A stretch of 64,000 nt of DNA from Microvirga sesbaniae (GCF_025460805.1 NZ_JAMXFJ010000004.1:147633-211632); one strand, 5' to 3'; numbered from the stretch's first letter, positions 8,713 through 17,776 are shown. Translations and numbers: made by a program. Notes: generated by a model not told the origin, from the sequence alone.

Positions 8713-9657
8713 ATGTGGATGATAGCCCTGCAACGCTTCCTGATCCTCTGCCTGACGTTGGTGGTTATTTCGCTTCTGGCCTTCCTGGTCCCATACATGA
8801 GCGGGGGCGATCCGGTGCGCACGATCGTGCAATCGCGGGTGGGCGACATGGCCATCGATCCGGCCTCTGTCGAAACGATGCGGGTCCACCTCGGGCTTGA
8901 TCGGCCGCTTTACGTTCAGTACCTGGGCTGGCTGTGGAGCGCGATCCACGGGGATTTCGGCTACTCGTTCGTCAGCCGTTCTCCTGTCGGTCCCGAGGTG
9001 GCACGCGCCCTAGTGGTCTCGTTCACCCTGGCCATGAGCGCGCTGGGCATCGCGCTCGCTGTTGCGCTGCCGCTCGGAACGCTGAGTGCCATGTGGCCCG
9101 GCAAAACAATTGATACCGTGGCGACCTTTGTCACCCAGACCTTCGTGGCGGTGCCCGAGTACTGGTTCGCGCCGATGGCGGTTTTGGTCTTTTCCCTTTA
9201 CCTCGGCATTTTGCCATCCGCCGGTTGGGATGGACCCGCCTCGTTGGTCCTCCCGGCTCTCGTGCTCAGCCTGCGTCCGCTGGCCTACTTCACCCGGGTG
9301 AGCCGGGCGGCCATGATAGACGTGCTGCAGGCTCCCTACATCACGGCCGCGCGCAGCCGCGGCCTGAACATGAACCAGACGGTCGTCCATCATGGCATCC
9401 GTAACGGAGCGATGCCGGTCGTGACCCTCTTTGCCCTGTGGCTCGCAGGCCTGCTGGGTGGCTCCGTTGTGGTCGAAGTGATCTTCGCCATTCCGGGCAT
9501 GGGCCGGCTGATCTACGAAGCCGTCGTCAACAACGACGTACCGGTGCTTCAAGGCAGCTTCGTCTGCATCGTCGCACTGTCAGTCCTGATCAACACGCTC
9601 GCCGATGCTCTCTACATCCTGCTGAACCCAGCCGTGCGGATCCGCCATGTCCATTAA
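8713..9657 (+). CDS. ABC transporter permease, DppB/OppB type
   Basis: A 314-residue inner-membrane protein with six hydrophobic segments. It has the DppB hallmark ERxHLGLDRPLxVQY-like stretch (residues 57-70) and the EAA loop that docks on the ATPases (about 208-232, TAARSRGLNMNQTVVHHGIRN). It forms the channel together with the DppC-type protein, whose gene overlaps its end by 11 bases. The gene lies 24 bases after the FAD oxidase. The family imports peptides, nickel chelates or opines; the sequence alone does not decide among these. Confidence 0.92.
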   Translation: MWMIALQRFLILCLTLVVISLLAFLVPYMSGGDPVRTIVQSRVGDMAIDPASVETMRVHLGLDRPLYVQYLGWLWSAIHGDFGYSFVSRSPVGPEVARALVVSFTLAMSALGIALAVALPLGTLSAMWPGKTIDTVATFVTQTFVAVPEYWFAPMAVLVFSLYLGILPSAGWDGPASLVLPALVLSLRPLAYFTRVSRAAMIDVLQAPYITAARSRGLNMNQTVVHHGIRNGAMPVVTLFALWLAGLLGGSVVVEVIFAIPGMGRLIYEAVVNNDVPVLQGSFVCIVALSVLINTLADALYILLNPAVRIRHVH

Positions 9658-10558
9658 TCACCTTGCCCCCTCGGCCCCAACGATCCTCGAGCCGGCTCGG
9701 TCAACCGAACCGTCAAGCGTGGCGCAGGCCATCCGCTTTATCCGCCAACGGCATTGGTCGTTCGCTGTTGGATCGCTGCTGTTCCTGACCATCGCCGTGC
9801 TTCTGATCATCTCGCCCTGGATTATCCCGCATGATCCCTCAGCACAGAGCTTGTTGCGCCGCTTGGCCGGGCCAAGCGTCCAGCACTGGCTGGGCACTGA
9901 CCATCTCGGACGCGATCTGCTGAGCCGACTGCTGATTGGCGGGCGCTTCTCCGTCGTGATCGCTGCGGTCACGCTCATCCTGGGCGCGGTGATTGGCACC
10001 CTCCTCGGCGTCATCAGCGCCCGCACCGGTGGGCTCACCGACGAGATCATCATGCGCGTCGTCGACCTGCTGATCTCGTTCCCCGACGTGATCGTCGCAA
10101 TCTTCATGATTGCCATCTTCGGCCCCGGCTACGGCACGCTCATCGCCTCGCTCACGATTGTCGGCTGGACACCGTTTGCACGTATGGCCCGAGGCTTGAC
10201 CCTTGAGATCAACTCACGCGAGTACATCAAGGCGGCAGAGGTTCTCGGCTGCACGAAGACCTTCATCATCTTCCGCCACGTCATCCCCAACGCGATCCGC
10301 CCCATCGCGGCCATCAGCTTCCTGCGCTTCGGCCATAAGCTGATCACGGTCGGCGGCCTGTCATTCCTTGGTCTCGGCGTGCAGCCGCCGAATGCGGACT
10401 GGGCCCTCATGCTGGCAGAGTCGCAGCCCTTCGTGGAGCGTGCGCCACTGTTAGTCTTCGCCCCGGGTCTTGCGATCTTCCTGACCGCGCTCAGCGTGAC
10501 CTGGATCGGCCAGGGGCTGGAGATGAAGGGACGCAACGCATCCAAGGCGGCCCAGTAA
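9647..10558 (+). CDS. ABC transporter permease, DppC/OppC type
   Basis: A 303-residue inner-membrane permease. It shows the DppC signature WLGTDHLGRDLLSR (residues 81-94), a cytoplasmic N-terminus, and an EAA loop REYIKAAEVLGCTKTFIIFRH (191-211) for contact with the ATPases. The ATG lies inside the last codons of the DppB gene, and the TAA stop shares a base with the ATG of the GntR gene (TAATG), so all three are translationally coupled. It is the partner channel subunit of the peptide/opine-type transporter. Confidence 0.92.
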   Translation: MSINHLAPSAPTILEPARSTEPSSVAQAIRFIRQRHWSFAVGSLLFLTIAVLLIISPWIIPHDPSAQSLLRRLAGPSVQHWLGTDHLGRDLLSRLLIGGRFSVVIAAVTLILGAVIGTLLGVISARTGGLTDEIIMRVVDLLISFPDVIVAIFMIAIFGPGYGTLIASLTIVGWTPFARMARGLTLEINSREYIKAAEVLGCTKTFIIFRHVIPNAIRPIAAISFLRFGHKLITVGGLSFLGLGVQPPNADWALMLAESQPFVERAPLLVFAPGLAIFLTALSVTWIGQGLEMKGRNASKAAQ

Positions 10559-11289
10559 TGCTTTTCAGGGCCGTAACCATGAAAGATGAAACCATGAAAG
10601 CTGACAGCAAGGGCATCAAGCGCCTGCCGCGGGTAACCCTGTCCGGCCGCATCGCGGAGGAGATCCGCGAAGCGGTTCTGTCGGGGGCGTTCCCGCTGGG
10701 ATCTCAGCTGAACGAGATGGAACTCGCCGAGAAGTTCGGCGTCAGCCGCGGTCCGGTCCGGGAGGCGATGCAGCGCCTTATCCAGGAGGGGCTCCTTCAC
10801 AGCGAGCCGCACCGCGGTGTGTTCGTGCCTGAGCTCACCGATACCGACCTATCGGACGTCTACTACGTGCGCGAGGCGATCGAGGGTGCGGCCGTCCAAA
10901 GGATCATGGCCCGTCAGGACCGAAAGGATATCCATCTCGCTCTGATGAAGATCGCCAAGCAGATGGAGAAGACGGTGGCCCAGGGGAGCTGGATGCAGGT
11001 GGCTGACATCGATCTGGCTTTCCACCGTGAACTCGTCGAGTCTGCTGGAAGCTTCCGCCTGTCGCGGATGTACGCGACGGTCCAGGCGGAGACGAAGCTG
11101 TGCATGCACATGCTCATGGGCGGCTACCGGAGCAGCAAGGCTTTGGTCGAGGAGCACGAGCTTCTGGCGAACCTCATCGCGGGCGATGACGTCGCCGCAA
11201 CATTGCGGGAGCTCTCCCGTCACTTTGGAGATCCCATTCGCATCCTGCGCAAAGCAAATGCGGTCAGGCAAGGATCCGAGGCCGCCTGA
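10558..11289 (+). CDS. GntR-family regulator with FCD domain
   Basis: A 243-residue cytoplasmic repressor-type protein. The winged helix lies at about residues 25-90 (IREAVLSGAFPLGSQLNEMELAEKFGVSRGPVREAM), followed by an all-helical FCD ligand/metal domain with ordered Asp and His residues (DLAFHREL, ELSRHFG). FCD proteins of this class often sense the acid or amino acid imported or degraded by the neighbouring genes. It sits in the middle of the transporter operon, overlapping the permease stop by one base; in-frame ATGs at 10579 and 10594 could also serve as start. The palindrome at 7291-7310 is a plausible binding site. Confidence 0.88.
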   Translation: MLFRAVTMKDETMKADSKGIKRLPRVTLSGRIAEEIREAVLSGAFPLGSQLNEMELAEKFGVSRGPVREAMQRLIQEGLLHSEPHRGVFVPELTDTDLSDVYYVREAIEGAAVQRIMARQDRKDIHLALMKIAKQMEKTVAQGSWMQVADIDLAFHRELVESAGSFRLSRMYATVQAETKLCMHMLMGGYRSSKALVEEHELLANLIAGDDVAATLRELSRHFGDPIRILRKANAVRQGSEAA

Positions 11290-11327
11290 CGGACCCGCCG
11301 CCCGGAAGCAAGCCAGAGGAGGCTTTC

Positions 11328-12395
11328 GTGATTATGGAAAAGAGCACATCGGCCGCCAAGGCTAGTCCTCATCCAGGCGAACCGTTGCTGGAGATCAGCA
11401 ACCTTCGGGTGTCGGTGCCCGACGCGCCGAACGTCAAGCCGATCATCGACGGGATCAGCCTGCACATCAACGCCGGCGAAGTCGTCGCGTTGGTGGGCGA
11501 GTCGGGATCTGGCAAAAGCATGACCGCGCTCTCGCTGATGCAGCTCCTCCCCACAGGCCTCACAACGACCGCCGGCACAATTAAGTTCGACGGCGAAGAC
11601 ATTCTCACGATGTCTCAGCGGCAGTTGAACCATCTCCGTGGCGGCCGGATCGCGATGCTGTTCCAGCAGCCCCAGGCAATGCTCGATCCGACCTCGCGCG
11701 TCGGAACGCAGGTCGCCGAGCCCATCAGAGTCCATCGCCATGTGGATCGCACCACGGCCCGCGCACGGGTGTTGGAGCTCTTGGGTGAGGTCGGCATTCC
11801 CGATCCCGGCGCCCGCGTAGACTGCTTCTCTTACGAGTTGTCAGGCGGCATGGCTCAGCGCGTCATGATCGCTGCCGCTCTGAGCGCCAATCCCGATCTT
11901 CTGATCGCGGATGAACCGACGACCGCGCTTGACGTCACCGTTCAGGCCCAAATCCTCAAGCTCCTGGACGACGAGCGGCGCAAGCGTAAGCTGGCAGTCC
12001 TACTCATCACTCACGACCTCTCGATCGTGTCCGCCTTGGCCGATCGGGTCGCGGTTATGTACGCCGGGCGGATTGTCGAGGAAGGCCCAACCCAGCAGAT
12101 TTTGAAGTCTCCTCAGCACCCCTACACGAAGGCGCTGATTCAGTGCTCCCTCTTGAAGGCGGACAGCGAGGGCAACCTCTTCTCAATTCCAGGCGGCGCG
12201 GCCCAGGCGCGCGACCTCGAGAAGGGGTGCCGGTTCCTTCCCCGGTGCGGCACTGCCGCGGCAGGCAATCTTCACGAGCAGTGCACCCATCTCGAGCCGG
12301 CACTCGATTCCTACAACGATTGCTGCAAGGCCCGGTGCTGGGCCGTCAAACCCAATCGCGCCCATTCCGACGTCCATGAGGAACGCAGGCCATGA
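11328..12395 (+). CDS. ABC transporter ATP-binding protein, DppD/OppD type
   Basis: A 355-residue cytoplasmic ATPase: Walker A GESGSGKS (57-64), signature LSGGMAQR (171-178), Walker B LLIADEP (191-197), and a C-terminal oligopeptide/dipeptide-transporter extension with Cys residues (CRFLPRCG). It pairs with the DppF-type ATPase, whose ATG overlaps its stop (ATGA). I use the GTG at 11328 because AGAGGAGG sits 5 bases before it; the ATG at 11334 is an equal alternative. It energises the permeases encoded upstream. Confidence 0.92.
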   Translation: MIMEKSTSAAKASPHPGEPLLEISNLRVSVPDAPNVKPIIDGISLHINAGEVVALVGESGSGKSMTALSLMQLLPTGLTTTAGTIKFDGEDILTMSQRQLNHLRGGRIAMLFQQPQAMLDPTSRVGTQVAEPIRVHRHVDRTTARARVLELLGEVGIPDPGARVDCFSYELSGGMAQRVMIAAALSANPDLLIADEPTTALDVTVQAQILKLLDDERRKRKLAVLLITHDLSIVSALADRVAVMYAGRIVEEGPTQQILKSPQHPYTKALIQCSLLKADSEGNLFSIPGGAAQARDLEKGCRFLPRCGTAAAGNLHEQCTHLEPALDSYNDCCKARCWAVKPNRAHSDVHEERRP

Positions 12396-13501
12396 CCTTG
12401 TATGATCCCATCGAGCGCAATCTTTCGCGAGACAAGGGGACCGACCAGAGCGAGCCCTTCGTCGTGGTGCAGGATCTGGTCAAGCATTATCCGGTTCCCG
12501 GCTTTCCGCGAGGCCGTTCCGTCAAGTCGGTCGACGGCGTCTCCTTCACGATCAAGGAAGGCGAAATTCTCGGCCTCGTCGGGGAGTCCGGCTGCGGCAA
12601 AAGCACGATCGCGCGGGTGCTCATGCGTTTGACGCCAGCGACCAGTGGTGTCGCCAGGGTGGACGCCCGCAATGTCCTCGCGATGAAGGGCGAAGAGTTG
12701 CGGCGCATGCGGCGCACCATGCAACTCGTGTTCCAGGATCCGTTTGCAGCCCTCGACCCTCGCATGAAGATCGGCGAGAGCATGGAGGTTCCTCTGGCGC
12801 AGCACGGCATCGGCCATGCACGGGAGCGCCGGGACCTCGTCCTGCGGATGCTGAGCGACGTGGGCCTGGATGCCTCGTTCTACGACCGCTATCCGAAGCA
12901 GTGCTCCGGCGGCCAGTTGCAGCGGGTCGTGATCGGCCGGGCCCTCCTGCTCAAGCCGTGGTTCCTGGTGTGTGACGAGCCAACCTCGGCGCTCGACGCT
13001 TCCATGCGAACGCAGATCCTCAACCTACTGACAGATCTGAAACGGCGCTTCTCCCTGACGATGCTGATGATTTCGCACGACCTGCGGGTCATGCGCTATA
13101 TGTGCGACCGCATCGCGGTGATGTATCTCGGTCAGATCGTCGAAATCGCGGACCGGGACGAACTCTTCGAGAACCCCCGGCATCCCTACACACGGGCGTT
13201 GATCGCCTCCTCCATGCTGGAGGAAAGCGGGCTTAACTCATCGGCCGGGCTCCTGAAGGGCGAGGCGCCGAGCCCGCTTCATCCTCCGTCCGGATGCCGC
13301 TTTCACACCCGATGCATCTACGCGCGGGAAGCCTGCTCGCACAACGTTCAGGAGTTCATCCAGGCAAGCCAGGATCACCACGTGCGATGCCAGTTCTGGG
13401 ATCAACTGGAAGAAGGGGCCACGGCGGCCTCGTCGGCGGACGGGGCGGGCTTGGAAGCGCCACCGGCACTCCGGCCGCAGGCCGCGCACGTCGCTGCTTG
13501 A
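12392..13501 (+). CDS. ABC transporter ATP-binding protein, DppF/OppF type
   Basis: A 369-residue ATPase: Walker A GESGCGKST (64-72), signature CSGGQLQR (171-178), Walker B FLVCDEP (191-197), and the family C-terminal GCRFHTRCIYA...C segment. It overlaps the DppD gene by four bases. The final 40 residues are Ala/Gly-rich and low in complexity. A decayed copy of part of this gene is found at 15481-15578, which shows that a related transporter unit once lay next door. Confidence 0.92.
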   Translation: MTLYDPIERNLSRDKGTDQSEPFVVVQDLVKHYPVPGFPRGRSVKSVDGVSFTIKEGEILGLVGESGCGKSTIARVLMRLTPATSGVARVDARNVLAMKGEELRRMRRTMQLVFQDPFAALDPRMKIGESMEVPLAQHGIGHARERRDLVLRMLSDVGLDASFYDRYPKQCSGGQLQRVVIGRALLLKPWFLVCDEPTSALDASMRTQILNLLTDLKRRFSLTMLMISHDLRVMRYMCDRIAVMYLGQIVEIADRDELFENPRHPYTRALIASSMLEESGLNSSAGLLKGEAPSPLHPPSGCRFHTRCIYAREACSHNVQEFIQASQDHHVRCQFWDQLEEGATAASSADGAGLEAPPALRPQAAHVAA

Positions 13502-13669
13502 GGCTGGGCGGCTGAGGAACTGCCCGGCAACCGCAGCGACAGAGGGGCTAAGGGAAAGGCATTTACGGGGCCGCGTAGGCTCTGACGAAGCGCCGTCCAG
13601 CATAACAGTCCAGCGAAGGCGTATCCCGCAGCATGTTACGCTAAGCAACGAAAGCTTCTGCAGAATTTC

Positions 13670-13700
13670 TTGACCTTACCATTTGGCAAGGTGGCTCGAT
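13670..13700 (+). promoter_or_regulatory. MerR/CueR-like promoter before first binding-protein gene
   Basis: A -35 TTGACC (13670-13675) and a weak -10 CTCGAT (13695-13700) lie 19 bases apart, the long spacing used by MerR-family activators. Between them is a 20-base dyad (13673-13692), ACCTTACCAT / TTGGCAAGGT, nearly symmetric. The copper-gene promoters in this window have the same start, TTGACCTT. The same element is repeated at 15912. Confidence 0.55.
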
Positions 13701-13804
13701 GAAGGCAGACAGTATGGTTGCGAGAGATAAGCTTCCAAAAAGCGCCACAACAGATTGGCGGTCCAGCGAGGCTGGAAGCTTCGAGACCATGCTCGTGCTC
13801 ACAC

Positions 13805-13827
13805 CTGTGAATGCACTGCATTCACAG
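13805..13827. promoter_or_regulatory. 23-bp perfect palindrome before first binding-protein gene
   Basis: Arms CTGTGAATGCA and TGCATTCACAG are perfect 11-mers around one base. The element ends just before the ribosome site of the gene starting at 13850. It could be an operator or an mRNA hairpin. It is missing in front of the paralogue at 16160. Confidence 0.5.
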
Positions 13828-13849
13828 AAATGACGGAAGGAACGAGAAC

Positions 13850-15349
13850 ATGCGTATCAATGCGTTGGCAGTCACTTTGGCAGCAGCACTCTCGGGTCCG
13901 GCGCTCGCACAGAACGCCGGTGGGAGCACCATTCGCGTCGTCGATGCCTGGCAGGTCAGGACCGGTTGGGACATGGCGTCCGATGACGCCTATCTTGGAA
14001 GCCGCGCCGGCTGCTACGAAAGCCTGACCCGCGTCGACTTCGATCTCAAGCTTCAGCCATCGCTGGCGACCTCCTGGACCCAGACCTCCCCGACCACCTG
14101 GGAGTTCACGCTCCGCGACAACGTGAAATTCCAGGACGGCGAGCCCCTCAATGCGGCCAACACCGCCAACGCGCTGAATAACCTTCTCAAGGCCGCCACG
14201 CCGGCTCGCGCCTTCTCGCCGAAGATGATCAAGTCGGTCGAGGCGGTCGGCGACAAGGTGGTGAGGATCACCACCAACGAACCTTCCGCGCTTCTGCCGC
14301 TGCAGCTCGCAAGCCCGGCCACCACAATCCTCTCGCCTGGGGCGTACAAGGATGGCAAGATCAACCCGATCAATGCCTGCACGGGTCCTTTCACGATCAC
14401 GCAGGTCGACCCCACGCAGCGCATGACCGTCAAGCGCAATGAGAGCTATTGGGGCAACAAGCCCGTGCTGGCCGGCGCCGAGATTCGCTTCATCACTGAC
14501 GCGAACAGCCGCGCGACCCAAGTTCGTTCGGGTGAAACGGACGTCGCGCGCATGATTCCCCCACTGGTGGCCACGACGCTCAAGAAGTCGTCGAATATCA
14601 AGCTCGAGCAGGTCAATGCGCCGCGCACGACCATGCTCTTGCTGAACAACAAGAAGGCTCCCTTCGACAACATCAAGGTCCGCCAGGCCGTCCAAGCGGC
14701 AATCGACACGGCGGGACTCGCTGCCGCAGTCTATGAGGGGCTGGTTCAGCCTGCCACCGGTCCGTTTCCGCCCACGGACCCGTGGGGGCCCAAGGACCAG
14801 AAGCCCACCTACGACCTTGCGAAGGCCAAGGGCCTGCTGGCCGAGGCAGGCGTGAAGCCTGAGTCGCTGAAGGTCAATCTGCTCGCCTATTCGTCTAAGG
14901 TGGAGTTCAAGGACGTGGCGGCCGTGATCCAGGAACAGCTGAAGTCCATCGGCATTCAGGTCGATGTGAAGGTCGCGGAATACAACGCCATCGAGCCTGA
15001 CATGCTGGCGGGGAACTACGACATGGCCCTCATGTCCCGCGGTTATCTGACCGACGCGGCGGAGCCGGCGAGCTACCTCAACGCCGACTACACCTGCGGC
15101 GGCGGCTTCAACATCTCGCATTATTGCAACCCAGAGATGGATGCGAAGATCAAGGCGATCTATCAGACGGTCGAACCGGAGAAGCGTATGCCGATGTATC
15201 AGGAGATCGCCAAGAAGGTGCAGGCCGATGCGCTCACGGTCTTCCTCGTTCATGAGACGCTCTACGATGCGTACTCGGCGAAGGTGAAGAACTATCGGCC
15301 GCACCCGCTGAACTATATCACGTTGACTCCCGCGCTTGCCATCAACTGA
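13850..15349 (+). CDS. Periplasmic solute-binding protein, family 5 (DppA/OppA/NikA type)
   Basis: A 499-residue exported protein that delivers ligand to the ABC permeases encoded upstream. It starts with a Sec signal (MRINALAVTLAAALSGPALAQ). The SBP_bac_5 core is clear: LQPSLATSWTQTSPTTWEFTLRDNVKFQDG, CTGPFTITQVDP and VRQAVQAAIDTAGLA. The ATG at 13850 is preceded by GGAAGGAACG and gives a proper signal peptide. It is 349 bases after the ATPase gene, with its own CueR-like promoter and palindrome between. A paralogue of identical length follows at 16160. The family binds peptides, opines, nickel chelates or other small amides; the ligand is not evident. Confidence 0.9.
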   Translation: MRINALAVTLAAALSGPALAQNAGGSTIRVVDAWQVRTGWDMASDDAYLGSRAGCYESLTRVDFDLKLQPSLATSWTQTSPTTWEFTLRDNVKFQDGEPLNAANTANALNNLLKAATPARAFSPKMIKSVEAVGDKVVRITTNEPSALLPLQLASPATTILSPGAYKDGKINPINACTGPFTITQVDPTQRMTVKRNESYWGNKPVLAGAEIRFITDANSRATQVRSGETDVARMIPPLVATTLKKSSNIKLEQVNAPRTTMLLLNNKKAPFDNIKVRQAVQAAIDTAGLAAAVYEGLVQPATGPFPPTDPWGPKDQKPTYDLAKAKGLLAEAGVKPESLKVNLLAYSSKVEFKDVAAVIQEQLKSIGIQVDVKVAEYNAIEPDMLAGNYDMALMSRGYLTDAAEPASYLNADYTCGGGFNISHYCNPEMDAKIKAIYQTVEPEKRMPMYQEIAKKVQADALTVFLVHETLYDAYSAKVKNYRPHPLNYITLTPALAIN

Positions 15350-15480
15350 TCGGCGGGTGCGTCCCGCCGAACGGCAGGCGGTGTTCACGGGAGCACTGCC
15401 TGTCCTCGCATCGACCCGTCCCCGCCAAGCGTTGCCGCGCCTGATCGCCTCATCCGCAAGCACCTGGGCCAAACCAAGAT

Positions 15481-15578
15481 ACCGCGCGGGTTCTGGCGCG
15501 TCTGACCCCACCGACCAGCGGCGTCGCCACGGTAAACGCCCGTAACGTGTCGGCGGTGAAAGGCGAAGAGCTCCGGCT
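15481..15578 (+). pseudogene. Remnant of a DppF-type ABC ATPase gene
   Basis: About 98 bases align by eye with 12612-12710 inside the intact DppF-type gene. They read ARVLARLTPPTSGVATVNAR followed by NVSAVKGEELR, against ARVLMRLTPATSGVARVDAR and NVLAMKGEELR. The Walker A motif just before it, the rest of the gene and any permeases are gone. It is the only recognisable content of the 810-base gap between the two binding-protein genes apart from the promoter at 15912. Confidence 0.8.
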
Positions 15579-15911
15579 CAGCGCGCTGTTTGCCCCTCGC
15601 CTGTTCAGCACACGGACAAGACCTCCTCCAAGCTGGACACGGCTCCCCGGTGCGCTGCCCGTTTTAGGAATACTTGGACGAGTCAGAGCAACCTGATCCA
15701 TCGGTCGTCAATGCCAACAGGCAGCCGGTTGCACGAACAAAGCCTGAGTAAGCGGCACCCAGAGCAACGAGTTGGCGAGGACGGACTCGATTTGTGGTCC
15801 GCCGATCGAGTGTTTTGGTTCTTTGACAGCACCACATTTCAGCATAACTGTCTTACAACCCAGCCTCCAGCAGCATTTTCAACTGAATTATCAAGACGAT
15901 AGTGAAGACAC

Positions 15912-15942
15912 TTGACCTTCCCAAGGGGGAAGGTCGCTCAAT
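15912..15942 (+). promoter_or_regulatory. CueR-like promoter before second binding-protein gene
   Basis: TTGACC (15912-15917), 19-base spacer, CTCAAT (15937-15942). The spacer carries a perfectly symmetric 20-base dyad, ACCTTCCCAAGGGGGAAGGT, at 15915-15934, very close to copper-export promoters bound by CueR (typically 21 bases). The 60 bases downstream resemble the region after 13670, so it was duplicated with the gene. Confidence 0.6.
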
Positions 15943-16159
15943 AAGGCGGTTCGCATCGTCGGGAGAGATAGGAGTTCTGCGAAAAGAACCTGTCATCCGG
16001 TCCGCCCCCGTGTCCGCGCAGATGCTGACCTGCGGCGGGAGCCCCGGCGAACAGACGGTCCGATCAACACGGACGCGCTAGAACGTTGAAGCGATGCGGT
16101 TCACTCACGCCGGACGATGCCTCTGGGCATCTGCCGCGACCACAGAAGGAACGGGGAAC

Positions 16160-17659
16160 ATGCGCACTCATACTCTAGCGTTCGCAGTCTTTGCGGCAAC
16201 GCTCGCAACATCAGCCTCCGCTCAGGCGGCGGGCTCCAACACCATTCGAATGGTCGATTGGTGGAGTCCCAAAACAGGCTGGGAGATGGCCTCGGACGAC
16301 GCCTTCGTCGGCAGTCGCTCGGGCTGCTACGAGAGCCTTGCGCGGGTCGGCTTCGACAATACCCTTCAGCCGTCCCTCGCCACATCGTGGACCCAGACCG
16401 CGCCGACCACCTGGGAGTTTACCCTTCGGGACAACGTGAAGTTCCAGGACGGACTGCCCCTGAATGCGGAGAGTGCGGCCAACGCGCTCAACAATCTCCT
16501 GAAGGCGACCATGCCGGCGCGCGCCTTTTCGCCCAAGGTGATCAAGTCGGTCGAGGCCGTCGGCGACAAGGTCGTCAAGATCACCACTCTTGAGCCTTCC
16601 GTGCTTCTGCCCCTGCAGATGGCAAGCCCCGCCACGTCAATCCTGTCGCCGTCCGCCTACAAGGACGGAAAGATCAACCCAATTAACGCCTGCACGGGGC
16701 CGTTCATCATCACCGAGGTGGACCCAACCCGCGCGACCGTCAAACGCAACGAGAACTACTGGGGTGGGAAGCCTACTCTGGACGGTGCAGAAATCCGCTT
16801 CATCTCAGATGCGAACACCCGTGCTACCCAGATACGGACTGGTGAGACGGATATCTCCCGCCTGATCCCGCCAGGCATCGTGAGCAAGCTGAAGAGCACA
16901 CCAGGCGTAAAGCTCGAGGCGGTTAATGCCCCTCGGACGACCATGTTGTTGATGAACAACAAGAAGGCCCCCTTCGATAACATCAAGGTGCGCCAAGCGA
17001 TTCAGGCTGCCATCGACAACGCCGCTCTCGCCGCGGCGGTGTACGAAGGTGCGGTGCAGCCGGCCGTGGGACCGTTCGTCCCCACCGATCCGTGGGCGCC
17101 GAAAGACTTGAAGCCGGCCTATGACGTCAAGAAGGCCAAGGCGCTCCTCGAGGAGGCTGGGGTGAAGCCTGGTACCCTCAAGGTCAATCTCCTCGCCTAC
17201 TCGAACAAGACGGAGTTGAAGGACGTGGCGGCGGTCATCCAGGAGATGCTCAAGAATATTGGCATCCAGGTTGACATCAAGGTGGCGGAATACAACGCCA
17301 TCGAGCCCGACATGCTGTCCGGCAACTATGACATGGGCCTGATGTCCCGTGGCTATCTGACCGATGCGGCCGAGCCGGCGAGCTATCTGAACGCCGACTA
17401 CAAATGCAAGGGCGCTTTCAACATCTCGCAATACTGCACCCCGGAAATGGACGCAAAGCTCGCGGCGATTTACGCAACGCCTGAGCCGGAAAAGCGGCTG
17501 TCGATGTATGGTGACATCGCTAAGAAGGTTCAGTCGGAGGCGCTGACGGTCTTCCTCATTCACGAAACCTCATACGACGCGTATTCGGCTAAGGTGAAGA
17601 ACTTCAAGTCGCATCCGCTCAACTTCTATGTGCTCACCCCGACTCTCTCGCTCAACTGA
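16160..17659 (+). CDS. Periplasmic solute-binding protein, family 5 (second paralogue)
   Basis: A 499-residue paralogue of the protein encoded at 13850, largely identical in the core (CTGPFIITEVDP, NAPRTTMLLMNNKKAPFDN, SRGYLTDAAEPASYLNADY). It has its own signal peptide, MRTHTLAFAVFAATLATSASAQA. The ATG at 16160 follows AGAAGGAACGGGG; 22 codons upstream in frame are not signal-like. No permease genes accompany it, so it presumably works with the transporter at 8713-13501. Differences cluster around the ligand-facing parts (KSTPGVKLEAV versus KSSNIKLEQV), which may broaden substrate range. Confidence 0.9.
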   Translation: MRTHTLAFAVFAATLATSASAQAAGSNTIRMVDWWSPKTGWEMASDDAFVGSRSGCYESLARVGFDNTLQPSLATSWTQTAPTTWEFTLRDNVKFQDGLPLNAESAANALNNLLKATMPARAFSPKVIKSVEAVGDKVVKITTLEPSVLLPLQMASPATSILSPSAYKDGKINPINACTGPFIITEVDPTRATVKRNENYWGGKPTLDGAEIRFISDANTRATQIRTGETDISRLIPPGIVSKLKSTPGVKLEAVNAPRTTMLLMNNKKAPFDNIKVRQAIQAAIDNAALAAAVYEGAVQPAVGPFVPTDPWAPKDLKPAYDVKKAKALLEEAGVKPGTLKVNLLAYSNKTELKDVAAVIQEMLKNIGIQVDIKVAEYNAIEPDMLSGNYDMGLMSRGYLTDAAEPASYLNADYKCKGAFNISQYCTPEMDAKLAAIYATPEPEKRLSMYGDIAKKVQSEALTVFLIHETSYDAYSAKVKNFKSHPLNFYVLTPTLSLN

Positions 17660-17676
17660 TCGAGCACGATAACAGC

Positions 17677-17702
17677 CCGGCAGCACTCTCTGATGCTGCC
17701 GG
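17677..17702 (+). terminator. Terminator-like hairpin after the second binding-protein gene
   Basis: CCGGCAGCA / TGCTGCCGG arms with an 8-base loop, 18 bases after the stop, then ACCTTCT. Probably ends the transporter transcript. Confidence 0.6.
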
Positions 17703-17776
17703 ACCTTCTAATCTCGAACCAGCGCCCGCGCTCGCGGGCGGATTTACATCGCTCCACATTCCTGAGTCGCACCGCC

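Noticed and set aside
13799-15511. A long leftward frame of about 570 codons opposite the first binding-protein gene
   Set aside because: It mirrors the coding strand of a clearly real gene and reads as Arg/Leu/Gly-rich low-complexity protein without domains. Similar long antisense frames at 32405-34486 and 38163-40178 are rejected for the same reason.
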